60,570 bases of DNA from Candidatus Pullilachnospira intestinigallinarum (GTDB lineage Bacteria > Bacillota > Clostridia > Lachnospirales > Lachnospiraceae). The DNA is taken from assembly GCA_018711275.1 (NCBI GenBank), contig DVIN01000028.1, positions 1 through 60,570 on the forward strand, read 5' to 3'. The notes under the pieces were generated by a model, which was not told the DNA's origin, searched no databases, and saw only the letters and a list, made by a program, of their open reading frames with translations. Below are positions 27,173 to 35,018 of the stretch, piece after piece (positions within the stretch are counted from its first letter, which is position 1; every line of letters starts with the position of its first letter). The position numbers were made by a program, and so were the translations under genes.

Positions 27173-27331
27173 GGCCGCATGGCCATAAAGGTATCCCCGA
27201 AGGGGTTTCCTGAGCCTGATCGTACGGGTACGCCTTACACCTCCGTCCAGCTCACGGCAAAGCCGTTTGCTGTCCGCTGCCCGTCGGGTGTCCGCACGTC
27301 TGTGCAAGCAAGCTTGCCCATCCATGCGGCC
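27173..27331. repeat. Hairpin-rich insert between T-box terminator and trpE, flanked by 10-bp inverted repeats
   Basis: GGCCGCATGG (27173-27182) and its exact complement CCATGCGGCC (27322-27331) bracket about 139 bp containing further dyads: ATCCCCGAAGGGG, ACGGCAAAGCCGT, GCAAGCTTGC and GCCCTCCGGGC. The left end (from 27180) resembles sequences at 35890, 46645 and 46690. It lies inside the trp 5' leader, downstream of the T-box terminator. It is either a structured mRNA element or a small mobile repeat. Confidence 0.6.
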
Positions 27332-27350
27332 GCCCTCCGGGCTTACACGC

Positions 27351-27662
27351 AAAAACCCGCCCCTGACAGAAATAGTTCTCTGTCAAGGACGGGTGCAAAT
27401 TCATATCTGAATATCGTACTGCCCGCGGTGCCACCTTGTTTCATGGTGATTCCATGCGCTTAACGGGATACCATCATATCCCCGGCAACTGACGTATGCC
27501 CTACGTCGCAGAATACTCAGCCTTCCGGCCTTTGACTGCGCCCTCGGCGGTCCATTTGGCAGCCTGCATCTCGATCCGGCTCTCAGCTTCCCGGACTCTC
27601 TGTGCGCGCATCTGCTGCTTTGATCTCCGCTTCAACGGTTTAAAGCTCTGTTCAATTAATAT
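27351..27662 (-). ncRNA. T-box riboswitch, tryptophan type
   Basis: On the minus strand the leader contains the conserved T-box AGGTGGCACCGCGG (27423-27436). Downstream is a strong intrinsic terminator, CCCGTCCTTGACAGA against TCTGTCAGGGGCGGG followed by TTTTT (27351-27393). Stem I shows AG-bulge-type sequence (AGAGAGTCCGGG...GCTGAGAG). The likely specifier codon is TGG at 27554-27552 in the context AAATGGACC, fitting tRNA-Trp and the downstream trp genes. Mechanism from the family: uncharged tRNA stabilises the antiterminator. Confidence 0.92.
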
Positions 27663-27668
27663 GTTATC

Positions 27669-27697
27669 AGGATATACTGTTTTTTCAAATCTGTCAA
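27669..27697 (-). promoter_or_regulatory. trp operon promoter
   Basis: Minus-strand TTGACA (27692-27697), 17-bp spacer, TATCCT (27669-27674). It starts only 8 bp downstream of the stop codon of the P-type ATPase gene, with no separate terminator visible for that gene. Confidence 0.7.
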
Positions 27698-27704
27698 CAC
27701 TTTT

Positions 27705-29804
27705 TTAAATTTTTTGTTTTTTATCCAGAAGATTCCGCATGCTTTCCAGACCGATAAACAAAGTGGAGGCATTATGAAGAAAGGCCGCCGCGGCAGGCTG
27801 CAGTACGCCCGCGATTCCCAGAAAAATCAGGCTGGTATTAAAAGCCACGATAAACCGGTAATTTCGCCGAATGCGTCTCACAAGCCCGCTGCCCAGACGC
27901 CGCAGGGTAATCAGTTCCGTAAGCTGATCAGCGGAAATGGTGATATCCGCGATTTCTCTGGCGATTTCCGCCCCGTCGCTGATGGCGATTCCCGCATCGG
28001 AAGCAGACAGCGCCGGCGAGTCATTGATTCCATCCCCCACCATAATGACCGTTTTCCCCGCTTCCTTTTCCCGTTTAATATATGCGGCTTTCTCTTCAGG
28101 CAGAACTTCCGCATAATATTCGTCCATACCCGCCCGGCGGGCTACCGCAGCTGCTGTCCGCTCACTGTCCCCTGTCATCATAACTATTTTGTTCAGTCCT
28201 TCCTCCCGGAGAGCACGGATAACCGCCGGGGCTTCCGGCCGCAGCGGATCTTCTATACAGATGACCGCCGCCAGTTCGTGATCAATGGCCATATACAGAT
28301 GGGAATACTCTTCCGGAAGACTGTCAAACAATTCCCGGTATTCCGGACGAATGGTACATTTTTCATCCTCAAAGACAAAATGATAACTTCCGATCACCAC
28401 CCGGCTGCTGTTGATGTAAGAGGAGATTCCATGGGCCACCACATATTCCACCCTGGAATGCATCTCCTCGTGTACGATTCCCCTTTCCCTGGCAGCCTGC
28501 ACCACCGCCTTTGCCATGGAATGAGGGAAATGTTCCTCCAGGCAGGCAGCCACACAAAGAAGTTCTCTTTCCTTTCTGCCGCAGAAAGGCACCACCCGCG
28601 CCACGGAAGGCTGCGCCTTTGTCAGTGTGCCCGTTTTGTCGAAAACAATGGTATCCGCGGCGGCAACAGCCTCCAGATATTTTCCGCCTTTTACCGTCAT
28701 ATGGTGAAGCGCCGCTTCCCGCATGGCAGAAAGCACGGAAATCGGCATGGCCAGCTTCAGCGCACAGGAAAAATCCACCATCAGCACGGAGAGTGCTTTT
28801 GTGGCATTTCCTGTCAGCAGATAAGTGAGTACCGTTGCTCCCAGTGTGTAAGGCACCAGATGATCCGCGATATTCTCCGCCCGATTTTCCATGGCGGATT
28901 TCATTCTTTCCGAATCCTCAATCATCTGAACGATTTTTTCAAATTTTGTCGATCCGGAAGTTTCCCGGACAAGAACGGTCAGTTCGCCTTCTTCCACAAC
29001 GGTACCGGCATACACATAGTTTCCCAGCGTTCTGCGAACCGGCTCGGTCTCCCCGGTAAGTGACGCCTGGTTCACCATGGCTTCCCCGTCCGCCACCTCT
29101 CCGTCAAAGGGGATCACATTTCCCATATGTACCATCACCCGGTCCCCGGGACGGATCGATTTTCCCGGCACCAGTACCTCTTTTCCCTCTTTTACAAGCC
29201 ATACCTGATTCACCGAAAAAGACATGCTTTTGGCCAGATCGGCCACCGATTTCTTATGAGTCCATTCTTCCAGAAGTTCTCCGATTCCAAGGAGAAACAT
29301 CACCGATGAAGCAGTATTCATTTCCTTCCGGGCTACGGAAACTCCGATGGCGGCGGCATCCAGCACTGCCACCTCCATCCTTCTTTTCCAGAGACTTTTC
29401 AGCCCTTTTGCCAGATAACGAACCGACTTTGCTCCCGTCCACACTGCTCTTGCCGGCGCCGGGACAAAGAGGCGGCTTCCGGCCCGAAGAATCAGTTTCG
29501 TAATCAGCTTTTCCTGAAATTCCGCGTTCATCTTCCGGCCGGTATGTTCCAGCACCTGTTCCGGAACTGATGCCGTTTCATAGGAGAACCTCCGCAGAAG
29601 CTCCAGAATCGTTTCCCTGGATCCCCGGTATACAATCACCGCGTCACAGGTTCTTTCCATCACCCTGGCGGAAAGAACCGGCTCCTGCTGTTCCAGATAA
29701 TAAAGCAGGGTATCCGCCTGCCGGAAACTCATATAGCGCTGCTCCATACGGACCCGGAGCCGCCCTCTGATTTCATGTAAAATTCTGAATTTCATTTTCG
29801 TCAT
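27705..29804 (-). CDS. P1B-like metal-transporting P-type ATPase
   Basis: A 699-residue ion pump. The N-terminal 75 residues look like a heavy-metal-associated fold (KFRILHEIRGRLRVRM...) but have no CxxC. Actuator TGE is at 250-252, phosphorylated D389 in FDKTGTLT, hinge GDGINDSPAL, and an HFPHSMA version of the HP motif. The transmembrane metal site reads FSCALKLAMP (345-354), not the CPC/SPC of copper, zinc or cobalt pumps, so the ion is uncertain; manganese- or iron-linked CtpC-like pumps are possible. ATG at 29804 or 29795. It is co-transcribed with two small membrane proteins from the 30315-30343 promoter. Confidence 0.9.
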   Translation of the reverse strand: MTKMKFRILHEIRGRLRVRMEQRYMSFRQADTLLYYLEQQEPVLSARVMERTCDAVIVYRGSRETILELLRRFSYETASVPEQVLEHTGRKMNAEFQEKLITKLILRAGSRLFVPAPARAVWTGAKSVRYLAKGLKSLWKRRMEVAVLDAAAIGVSVARKEMNTASSVMFLLGIGELLEEWTHKKSVADLAKSMSFSVNQVWLVKEGKEVLVPGKSIRPGDRVMVHMGNVIPFDGEVADGEAMVNQASLTGETEPVRRTLGNYVYAGTVVEEGELTVLVRETSGSTKFEKIVQMIEDSERMKSAMENRAENIADHLVPYTLGATVLTYLLTGNATKALSVLMVDFSCALKLAMPISVLSAMREAALHHMTVKGGKYLEAVAAADTIVFDKTGTLTKAQPSVARVVPFCGRKERELLCVAACLEEHFPHSMAKAVVQAARERGIVHEEMHSRVEYVVAHGISSYINSSRVVIGSYHFVFEDEKCTIRPEYRELFDSLPEEYSHLYMAIDHELAAVICIEDPLRPEAPAVIRALREEGLNKIVMMTGDSERTAAAVARRAGMDEYYAEVLPEEKAAYIKREKEAGKTVIMVGDGINDSPALSASDAGIAISDGAEIAREIADITISADQLTELITLRRLGSGLVRRIRRNYRFIVAFNTSLIFLGIAGVLQPAAAAFLHNASTLFIGLESMRNLLDKKQKI

Positions 29805-29820
29805 TTCCTCCGGTACTCAA

Positions 29821-29871
29821 GAAAAAAGCTGCAGCAAAGCGTTTCTGATCCGCATCCGCCGCAGCTTTTTC
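29821..29871 (-). terminator. Hairpin with T-run between the 103-aa gene and the ATPase
   Basis: On the minus strand GAAAAAGCTGC (29871-29861) pairs with GCAGCTTTTTTC (29832-29821). The long A/T-flanked stem is symmetric, so it could terminate in either direction. In its position it would reduce read-through into the ATPase or protect the upstream message. Confidence 0.55.
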
Positions 29872-29879
29872 CTGTTACA

Positions 29880-30191
29880 TTATTCTTCTTCGGCAGAAGC
29901 TTCTTCCGCCTGCTCTGTGGTCTCGCCGGTGTGAGCATTTGCCGCTTCCCGGGCTTTTCTTTCCTCATTGATCTGTTCCGCTTCCGCCAGAATGTCCTCG
30001 GCGTTTTCCTGCAGAAGAGAAACATTCCGCATCACATATTCCTTGCCCCGCAGAACGGCGGCCGCGCCGCAGGTATAAACTTTTCTGGCATCTTTACTGG
30101 AAAGCAGACGGATTCCCGCCGTTCCGAAAATCACACCCGCCGCGAAAATTCCTCCTTTTTTCCAGTCTATGCATTTCAGACAATTGATCAT
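29880..30191 (-). CDS. Small membrane-anchored protein (DUF6110-like) next to P-type ATPase
   Basis: A 103-residue protein beginning MINCLKCIDWKKGG, with one hydrophobic segment (GIFAAGVIFGTAGIRLL, about residues 14-30), then a helical amphipathic region and a very acidic Ala/Glu-rich tail. It contains an early CxxC. It resembles the DUF6110 proteins that accompany P-type ATPases in Clostridia; that name is from memory. The ATG at 30191 is chosen because GGGAGG is 7 nt upstream; another ATG lies 6 nt earlier. A role as accessory subunit of the pump is inference. Confidence 0.75.
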   Translation of the reverse strand: MINCLKCIDWKKGGIFAAGVIFGTAGIRLLSSKDARKVYTCGAAAVLRGKEYVMRNVSLLQENAEDILAEAEQINEERKAREAANAHTGETTEQAEEASAEEE

Positions 30192-30206
30192 ATCCATACC
30201 TCCCAT

Positions 30207-30287
30207 CTATTTGTGTCTGTAACCGGTGTAGAAAACCATGGCCATGGAAAAAACCATCATCCATGCCCAGAATCTGTGCTGTTTCAC
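30207..30287 (-). CDS. 26-residue single-helix membrane microprotein
   Basis: GTG at 30287 with AAAGGAGTGATACATT upstream encodes MKQHRFWAWMMVFSMAMVFYTGYRHK, split here as MKQHRFWAWM / MVFSMAMVFY / TGYRHK. It has one hydrophobic helix with Trp/Tyr belts and basic ends. It is too short for most gene finders. It lies 15 nt upstream of the 103-aa gene and 28 nt downstream of a promoter, so it is the first gene of the ATPase operon. I recall similar tiny proteins near clostridial P-type ATPases; a regulatory or assembly role is inference. Confidence 0.72.
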   Translation of the reverse strand: MKQHRFWAWMMVFSMAMVFYTGYRHK

Positions 30288-30314
30288 AATGTATCACTCC
30301 TTTGACTCCGTTTC

Positions 30315-30343
30315 ATCATAGCAATACCGGAAATATCCGTCAA
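30315..30343 (-). promoter_or_regulatory. Promoter of the microprotein-ATPase operon
   Basis: Minus-strand TTGACG (30338-30343), 17-bp spacer, TATGAT (30315-30320). An imperfect dyad (CGGATATTTCCGG) lies in the spacer region. It separates the ATPase operon from the upstream fur-like gene. Confidence 0.7.
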
Positions 30344-30371
30344 TCACAACTGGATCTGATGAGAAATTTTA

Positions 30372-30776
30372 TCATCTGGGCTGCTTCCGGCCGTCTTCCA
30401 TGACAATTTTTCTGATCTTTCGGTTCTTCAGATATCCGCATTGTTCCATTCCCTCAAGAATCACCCGTTTCCAGTTTTTTTCCGAGAGGCGGCATACCGT
30501 GCCGTCGTCCAGGAAAACCGCACAGCAGCCCTCCGCCGGATGTTCCAGCCGGTATATATTGCTCCGGTCAATGGCTCCGATTTCCTCCAGGGCATTCACC
30601 ATGCGATACACGGTGGCAAGGCCGACAGAACCGCCCTCCTCCGAGGCCCGGAAATAAATTTCCTTGCAGCTGGAACAGCTGTTTTCCAGGATAATATCGA
30701 TCAGCAGCTTCCGCTGTCTTGTGATCCGGCATCCGTTTTTTTTCAGTTTTTCAATAATCTGTTCTTTTTCATTCAC
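30372..30776 (-). CDS. Fur-family regulator with degenerate metal-binding domain
   Basis: A 134-residue protein with a clear Fur winged helix: RITRQRKLLIDIILENSCSSCKEIYFRASEEG, then the recognition helix VGLATVYRMVNALEEIGAI. The C-terminal half lacks the histidine-rich HHHHxxC motif and the usual metal ligands, offering instead scattered cysteines (GCC, VCR, QCG). Length is slightly below Fur/PerR. GTG start at 30776 with GGAGGG 5 nt upstream. It sits between metal-handling genes; target, and whether it senses metal, thiol state or nothing, are unknown. Confidence 0.82.
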   Translation of the reverse strand: MNEKEQIIEKLKKNGCRITRQRKLLIDIILENSCSSCKEIYFRASEEGGSVGLATVYRMVNALEEIGAIDRSNIYRLEHPAEGCCAVFLDDGTVCRLSEKNWKRVILEGMEQCGYLKNRKIRKIVMEDGRKQPR

Positions 30777-30831
30777 AGAATCCCTCCGGTTTCACGTCTT
30801 CCGCCGGCTCTGCTCTGGCGCACAGCCGGAC

Positions 30832-31194
30832 TCATGCAATGCTGATTACCTCAAACCCCGCTTTTTCCACCGCTCTTCGAAGCTTATATTCCTCCACTTC
30901 CCTGTCCATAGAGACCACGGCCGTCTGATCCGCCAGGCTGACCTTCGCCGACACACCCTCCACTTTGTTGAGCGCGGCTGTAATGCTGTTGACACAGTTC
31001 TCGCAATGCATCCCGGAGATCCGGATCGTTTTTCTGGCGATCACCGGGCCATCCAGAATTTTCTCTCTGGAACGGGTCACTTTCCCGGATCCTCCGCCGC
31101 AGCAGGGACCCTCTCCGCGAAAATGTTTGATGGATCCTTTCAGGGCAAATCCCAATAGTACAATCACAATCAGTATGATAATCGCATCTGCCAT
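30832..31194 (-). CDS. Membrane-anchored heavy-metal-associated (HMA) domain protein
   Basis: A 120-residue protein. Residues 3-22 are one hydrophobic helix, then a Cys-containing linker (GPCCGGGSG), then a complete HMA fold from about residue 53 with the metal loop GMHCENC and the typical GVSAKVSLADQTAVVSMD strand pair. It resembles a CopZ/MerP-like domain tethered to the membrane and probably hands a thiophilic metal to a transporter. Its neighbours are FeoB-linked mini-proteins upstream and the Fur-like gene downstream. Confidence 0.85.
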   Translation of the reverse strand: MADAIIILIVIVLLGFALKGSIKHFRGEGPCCGGGSGKVTRSREKILDGPVIARKTIRISGMHCENCVNSITAALNKVEGVSAKVSLADQTAVVSMDREVEEYKLRRAVEKAGFEVISIA

Positions 31195-31221
31195 TTTATC
31201 CCTCTTTTCCCAAATCTTTTC

Positions 31222-31341
31222 TTATTTTCTGTCTCTTCTCTTTTTTATCCACTGATACAGAGAATAGAGCGACGCTCCCACAAGATAGATAACAATGATA
31301 ATCGCGAAAAGATAAAACATCGATCCAGTGGAATTTCCCAT
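31222..31341 (-). CDS. 39-residue membrane microprotein in the feo operon
   Basis: The ATG at 31341 has GGAGGGATAGTT upstream and opens a 40-codon frame: MGNSTGSMFYLFAII, a hydrophobic helix continuing to about residue 29, then a YQWIKKRRDRK basic tail. It lies 2 bp downstream of the Cys-rich gene's stop and 27 bp upstream of the HMA gene, in the same direction. The good ribosome site, membrane-helix pattern and operon position support a real gene. No family recognised. Confidence 0.68.
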   Translation of the reverse strand: MGNSTGSMFYLFAIIIVIYLVGASLYSLYQWIKKRRDRK

Positions 31342-31343
31342 AA

Positions 31344-31541
31344 CTATCCCTCCGCCTTCCGGCTGTTTCCGCCGGGCCGGGCGGCCATACAGTCATGGCG
31401 GCAGCCATGACAGCCGGCACAGTTTCCTCCGCAGCCGATACAGCCTGTGCTTTTGCCTTCTTTCCAGTTTCTGATTCCTTTTTGAATCAGAAAGATACAG
31501 TAACCGGCAATCAATGCCAGTATGATAATATTCGCAATCAT
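31344..31541 (-). CDS. FeoB-associated Cys-rich membrane protein
   Basis: 65 residues: one N-terminal hydrophobic helix (IANIIILALIAGYCIFLI), a short basic stretch, then a cysteine cluster (CIGCGGNCAGCHGCRHDC). This matches the FeoB-associated Cys-rich family (PF12669 from memory), proposed to help ferrous iron transport. The ATG at 31541 is preferred over 31547 because the GGAGGG site is 6 nt away instead of touching the codon. It lies 61 nt downstream of feoB. Confidence 0.85.
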   Translation of the reverse strand: MIANIIILALIAGYCIFLIQKGIRNWKEGKSTGCIGCGGNCAGCHGCRHDCMAARPGGNSRKAEG

Positions 31542-31602
31542 TTTCATCCCTCCTTAAACGGGAAAGCCGGACACCAGCGGTATCCGGCTTTTTCGATGAA
31601 AC

Positions 31603-33786
31603 TTATGCCGCCTGTACAGAACGTCTGGAATAAACTTTCTGGTTTTTGTAAGGATCCGGCCGGAACAGCAGGAACAGAAGCACAATCGCCAGAAGGAATC
31701 CAACGGCCGTACCCACACCGAAAGCGCCTCCCATCACAAAGGAACCGATCTGGTATACGCACAGGCAAACCACATAGGCAAATACATTCTGGAACAGAAT
31801 GGCAAACCAGAACCATTTTCTGGACTGCATCTGCTGAGCCATGGTGGCAATCGCGGCCAGGCAGGGGGAATCCAGCAGATTAAACAGCAGGAAAGAAAAC
31901 GCTGCCATGGTGGTGGGGAACCAGCCTGCCACACCTGCGGCCACATTCACCGCGTCCTCGGTGTCCCCGGCCACATTTGCCAGAACACCCATAGTGGATA
32001 CAATGGCTTCTTTCGCTGTGAAACCGGAGAGGGACGCCGCCACCGGCTGCCACTGTCCGAATCCCAGCGGTGTGAAAATCACGGCGATCACGCTTCCGAT
32101 GGCTGCCAGAAGACTGTCCGCATTGTCTTCCACCATTCCGAATCCGCCGTCGGTGAATCCGAATCCGCCCAGGAACCACATAACCACGCAGGCCAGAAAA
32201 AGGATCGTACCTGCCTTGACAATGAAGCCTTTCAGTCTTTCCCATACATGCAGCAGTACGGTTTTAACCTGGGGAATATGATACTGGGGAAGCTCCATGA
32301 CAAAGGGAGCCGGTTTTCCGGAGAAAGGTTTTGTTTTCTTCAGAATAATGGCAGATACCAGAACCGCCGCGATTCCGATGAAATACATCAGCGGCGCGAT
32401 AAAGGAGCTCTCCGCGTATCCGGCCACTTCACCGGAAATCACACCGCCCATCAGCGCGATCACCGGCAGTTTGGCGCCGCAGGGAATAAAGGTTGCCGTC
32501 ATGATGGTAAGTCTTCTGTCGTTATCCTGCTCAATGGTTTTGGAAGCCATAATTCCGGGAATACCGCATCCGGAGGAAATCAGCAGAGGGATGAAACTCT
32601 TTCCGGAAAGTCCGAAATGCCGGAAAACCCGGTCCATAACGAAGGCAATCCGGACCATGTACCCGCAGTCTTCCAGGATGGAAAGAAACAGGAACAGAAT
32701 CGCCATCTGCGGAACGAATCCCAGTACGGCGCCCACGCCGCCGATAATACCATCCACCACAAGTCCCTGTACCAGCGCTCCTGTACCCAGCGCTTCCAGC
32801 GCGCTGCCCACGGCGTCCTGAATGGCCACCACAAACACATCGTTGGTCCAATCCGTCACAAACGTACCCACTGTGGTCACCGATACATAATAAACCGCCC
32901 ACATGACCAGAATAAAAATCGGAATACCGAGAATCCGGTTGGTAACGATCCGGTCGATCTTATCCGATACCGTCAGTTTTTCTTTCCCTTTTTTCACGGT
33001 GGTGGAAACGATTTTCTGGATATATTTGTAACGCTCATCCGTCACGATGCTCTCCATGTCGTCGTCCCGTTTCTTTTCCAGATCCTTTCGCAGCCCGGCA
33101 GTCACAGAAGCTCCGTCACCGGAGAGTTTCACTGTTTCAGTCACCTTGCTGTCATTTTCCAGAAGCTTGACGGCATACCAGCGACGTTTTTCCTCCGACA
33201 CGGAAGCCGGCAGCAGATCCTTTACCTGAGATACCGCTTTTTCCAGTTCTTTGGAAAAAATCTCACCCGGAAGCTTCTGTTCTCTTTTTCTTGCTGTCCG
33301 GACTGCCTCGTCCACCAGTTCCTGCAGGCCAGTCTGTTTCAGGGCAGAGGTTTCGATCACCGGGCAGCCGAGAACCATGGACAGACGTTTCGTGTCAATG
33401 GTAATTCCCCGCTTTGCCAGAAGATCCGACATATTCAGAGCGATCACCACCGGTACGCCCGTTTCCATCAGCTGGGTGGTCAGATACAGGTTTCTTTCGA
33501 TATTTGTGGCATCCACCAGATCAATGATCACATCCGGGTTCTCATCCAACAGATAATTTCGGCTGACCACTTCCTCCAGAGTATAGGGAGAAAGGGAATA
33601 AATCCCCGGAAGATCCGTGACCGTCACGTCTTCCCCCTTTGCCTTTTTGCTTTTCAGCTTTCCTTCTTTCTTCTCCACCGTCACCCCGGGCCAGTTTCCC
33701 ACATACTGGTTTGCGCCGGTCAACGCGTTAAACATGGTTGTTTTCCCGCAGTTGGGGTTTCCGGCAAGCGCAATTTTAATTGCCAT
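31603..33786 (-). CDS. feoB: Ferrous iron transporter FeoB
   Basis: Main Fe(II) importer, 727 residues. The N-terminal G domain shows GNPNCGKTT (residues 9-17), DLPGIYSLSPYT, and NMSD. It is followed by the helical GDI-like part and about eleven membrane helices with gate segments (LISSGCGIPGIMA and FIPCGAKLPVIAL). The start at 33786 follows GAGGAGGTAAGAAAA; the longer open frame is not family-like. It lies downstream of two feoA genes. Expected regulation is iron-dependent through the paired operators at 34370-34412. Confidence 0.96.
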   Translation of the reverse strand: MAIKIALAGNPNCGKTTMFNALTGANQYVGNWPGVTVEKKEGKLKSKKAKGEDVTVTDLPGIYSLSPYTLEEVVSRNYLLDENPDVIIDLVDATNIERNLYLTTQLMETGVPVVIALNMSDLLAKRGITIDTKRLSMVLGCPVIETSALKQTGLQELVDEAVRTARKREQKLPGEIFSKELEKAVSQVKDLLPASVSEEKRRWYAVKLLENDSKVTETVKLSGDGASVTAGLRKDLEKKRDDDMESIVTDERYKYIQKIVSTTVKKGKEKLTVSDKIDRIVTNRILGIPIFILVMWAVYYVSVTTVGTFVTDWTNDVFVVAIQDAVGSALEALGTGALVQGLVVDGIIGGVGAVLGFVPQMAILFLFLSILEDCGYMVRIAFVMDRVFRHFGLSGKSFIPLLISSGCGIPGIMASKTIEQDNDRRLTIMTATFIPCGAKLPVIALMGGVISGEVAGYAESSFIAPLMYFIGIAAVLVSAIILKKTKPFSGKPAPFVMELPQYHIPQVKTVLLHVWERLKGFIVKAGTILFLACVVMWFLGGFGFTDGGFGMVEDNADSLLAAIGSVIAVIFTPLGFGQWQPVAASLSGFTAKEAIVSTMGVLANVAGDTEDAVNVAAGVAGWFPTTMAAFSFLLFNLLDSPCLAAIATMAQQMQSRKWFWFAILFQNVFAYVVCLCVYQIGSFVMGGAFGVGTAVGFLLAIVLLFLLFRPDPYKNQKVYSRRSVQAA

Positions 33787-33837
33787 TTTTCTTACCTCCT
33801 CGGAATTTTGAAATCTCACAGGCTGTTGGCCATCCGG

Positions 33838-34056
33838 TCAACGGACCTCCACGCACTGGGCGTCATTTTTCCTTACGGACAATTCGTATCCCCTGACCGT
33901 GATTTCCACAGGATCTCCCAGCGGGGCAACCTTTCTTATGTACAGCTCACTGCCCTTCGTGATACCCATATCCATAATCCGGCGCTTATACGCACTGTCG
34001 CCCACAATCTTTGTGACAACCACCGTGCTTCCCACTTTTGCATCACCTAGTGTCAT
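33838..34056 (-). CDS. feoA: FeoA-family protein (second copy)
   Basis: A 72-residue SH3-like FeoA protein. It begins MTLGDAKVGSTVVVTKI and has the pattern YKRRIMDMGITKGSELYIRKVAPLGDPVEITVRGYELSVRKNDA, which covers the whole FeoA fold. ATG at 34056 with AAGGAGA upstream. It is immediately upstream of feoB, so it is probably the one interacting with FeoB. Confidence 0.92.
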   Translation of the reverse strand: MTLGDAKVGSTVVVTKIVGDSAYKRRIMDMGITKGSELYIRKVAPLGDPVEITVRGYELSVRKNDAQCVEVR

Positions 34057-34117
34057 ATATGTCTCCTTCCTTTCCATGACTGGTTCTATTTATACGGCAT
34101 ACGGCTGATCTGCGGAA

Positions 34118-34327
34118 TCAGACCATAATGTGCCGCGCCATATCTTCATTGATGGCCACTCTGGAATCCTTGATGTTGACAATCACATTTCCTCCGATGG
34201 CAGAAAGTACCGTCACAGCGCTCCCCGTCACAAATCCCAGATTTTCCAGAAACCTCCTGGTTTCCTCATTTCCGCTGACCCTGCGGATGGTACAGACCTC
34301 ACCAATTGCCGCCATTGAAAGTGGCAT
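34118..34327 (-). CDS. feoA: FeoA-family protein (first copy)
   Basis: A 69-residue FeoA-like protein, MPLSMAAIGEVCTIRRVSGNEETRRFLENLGFVTGSAVTVLSA and a matching C-terminal strand region. It diverges from the second copy, so this is an old duplication. ATG at 34327 with AAAGGAGGAATTTGC upstream. It is the first gene of the operon feoA-feoA-feoB and the mini-proteins. Confidence 0.92.
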   Translation of the reverse strand: MPLSMAAIGEVCTIRRVSGNEETRRFLENLGFVTGSAVTVLSAIGGNVIVNIKDSRVAINEDMARHIMV

Positions 34328-34369
34328 GCAAATTCCTCCTTTTTCTTTACATTTACACAATTTTATTTT

Positions 34370-34422
34370 AGTTAGATTTTTCTAACCATACATAGATTAG
34401 CAGTATCTAACTCATTTGTCAA
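34370..34422 (-). promoter_or_regulatory. feo operon promoter with two GTTAG-N6-CTAAC-type operators
   Basis: Promoter TTGACA (34417-34422), 17-bp spacer, TAATCT (34394-34399) on the minus strand. Operator 1, AGATTAG-CAGTAT-CTAACT (34394-34412), lies between and over the -35/-10. Operator 2, AGTTAG-ATTTTT-CTAACC (34370-34387), lies just downstream of the start site. The same dyad occurs twice in front of the DUF2325 gene. It suggests a DtxR-like metalloregulator, not Fur. Confidence 0.8.
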
Positions 34423-34451
34423 TCCCTTTTTAGAATTTTTATCAGAAGGAA

Positions 34452-34520
34452 GGAACAGCCGGCCGGCAATCCCTTCCGCTCCTTCGGGCGGAGTATGAGG
34501 GGTTCCGGCCGGTTCCTTTT
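34452..34520 (-). terminator. Large dyad downstream of the flavodoxin gene
   Basis: Arms with GGAAC and CCGGCCGG (34452-34467 and 34505-34516) surround an inner CCGCTCCTTCGGGCGG hairpin. It lies between the flavodoxin stop and the feo promoter; there is no T-run on the minus side, so termination is inferred from structure and position. Confidence 0.55.
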
Positions 34521-34533
34521 GGTACAGTTCGTT

Positions 34534-34956
34534 TTATACCAGCGCTTTTCCCAGATTTCTGCAGGCTTCCTGGGCTTCGTCATCGGGAGTTTCGTTGCAG
34601 ATCACACTGTCGCAGGCCAGAACCGCGCCGTCCTGTCTGCACTGGGCTTCCCAGCTTTCCATCCACTCGCCGTCTCCCCAGCCGTAGGAGCCGAACAGGG
34701 CGATCTTCTTGCCGGACAGTCTGCTTTCGCAGGATTGGAACATGGGTTCAAATTCATCCTCCTCCAGCTGTTCATTTCCCATGGACGGGCAGCCGAAAGC
34801 CACCGCGTCAAACTGATCCATCATATCCGCCTGGAAATCCGCGCTGGTGTAGACACTCACTTCCGCGCCTGCTGCTTTGGCTCCTGCCTCCACCTGCTGC
34901 GCCATGGCTTCCGTGTTTCCGGTTCCGCTCCAGTAAACTACTGCAATTTTACTCAT
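34534..34956 (-). CDS. Flavodoxin
   Basis: A 140-residue short-chain flavodoxin. FMN phosphate loop is WSGTGNTEAMA (about residues 9-19), followed by FGCPSMGNEQLEE and FGSYGWGDGEWMESW isoalloxazine loops. Small electron carriers of this kind replace ferredoxin under iron shortage. It is the third gene behind the paired operators at 35931-36009, with DUF2325 and DUF3793 upstream, which fits iron-starvation induction (inference). Confidence 0.94.
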   Translation of the reverse strand: MSKIAVVYWSGTGNTEAMAQQVEAGAKAAGAEVSVYTSADFQADMMDQFDAVAFGCPSMGNEQLEEDEFEPMFQSCESRLSGKKIALFGSYGWGDGEWMESWEAQCRQDGAVLACDSVICNETPDDEAQEACRNLGKALV

Positions 34957-35018
34957 GATACTTACCTCTCTCTCCGATCAGCGGCCGTATCCGGCCGTTG
35001 TCTTAATTAATATCTATG

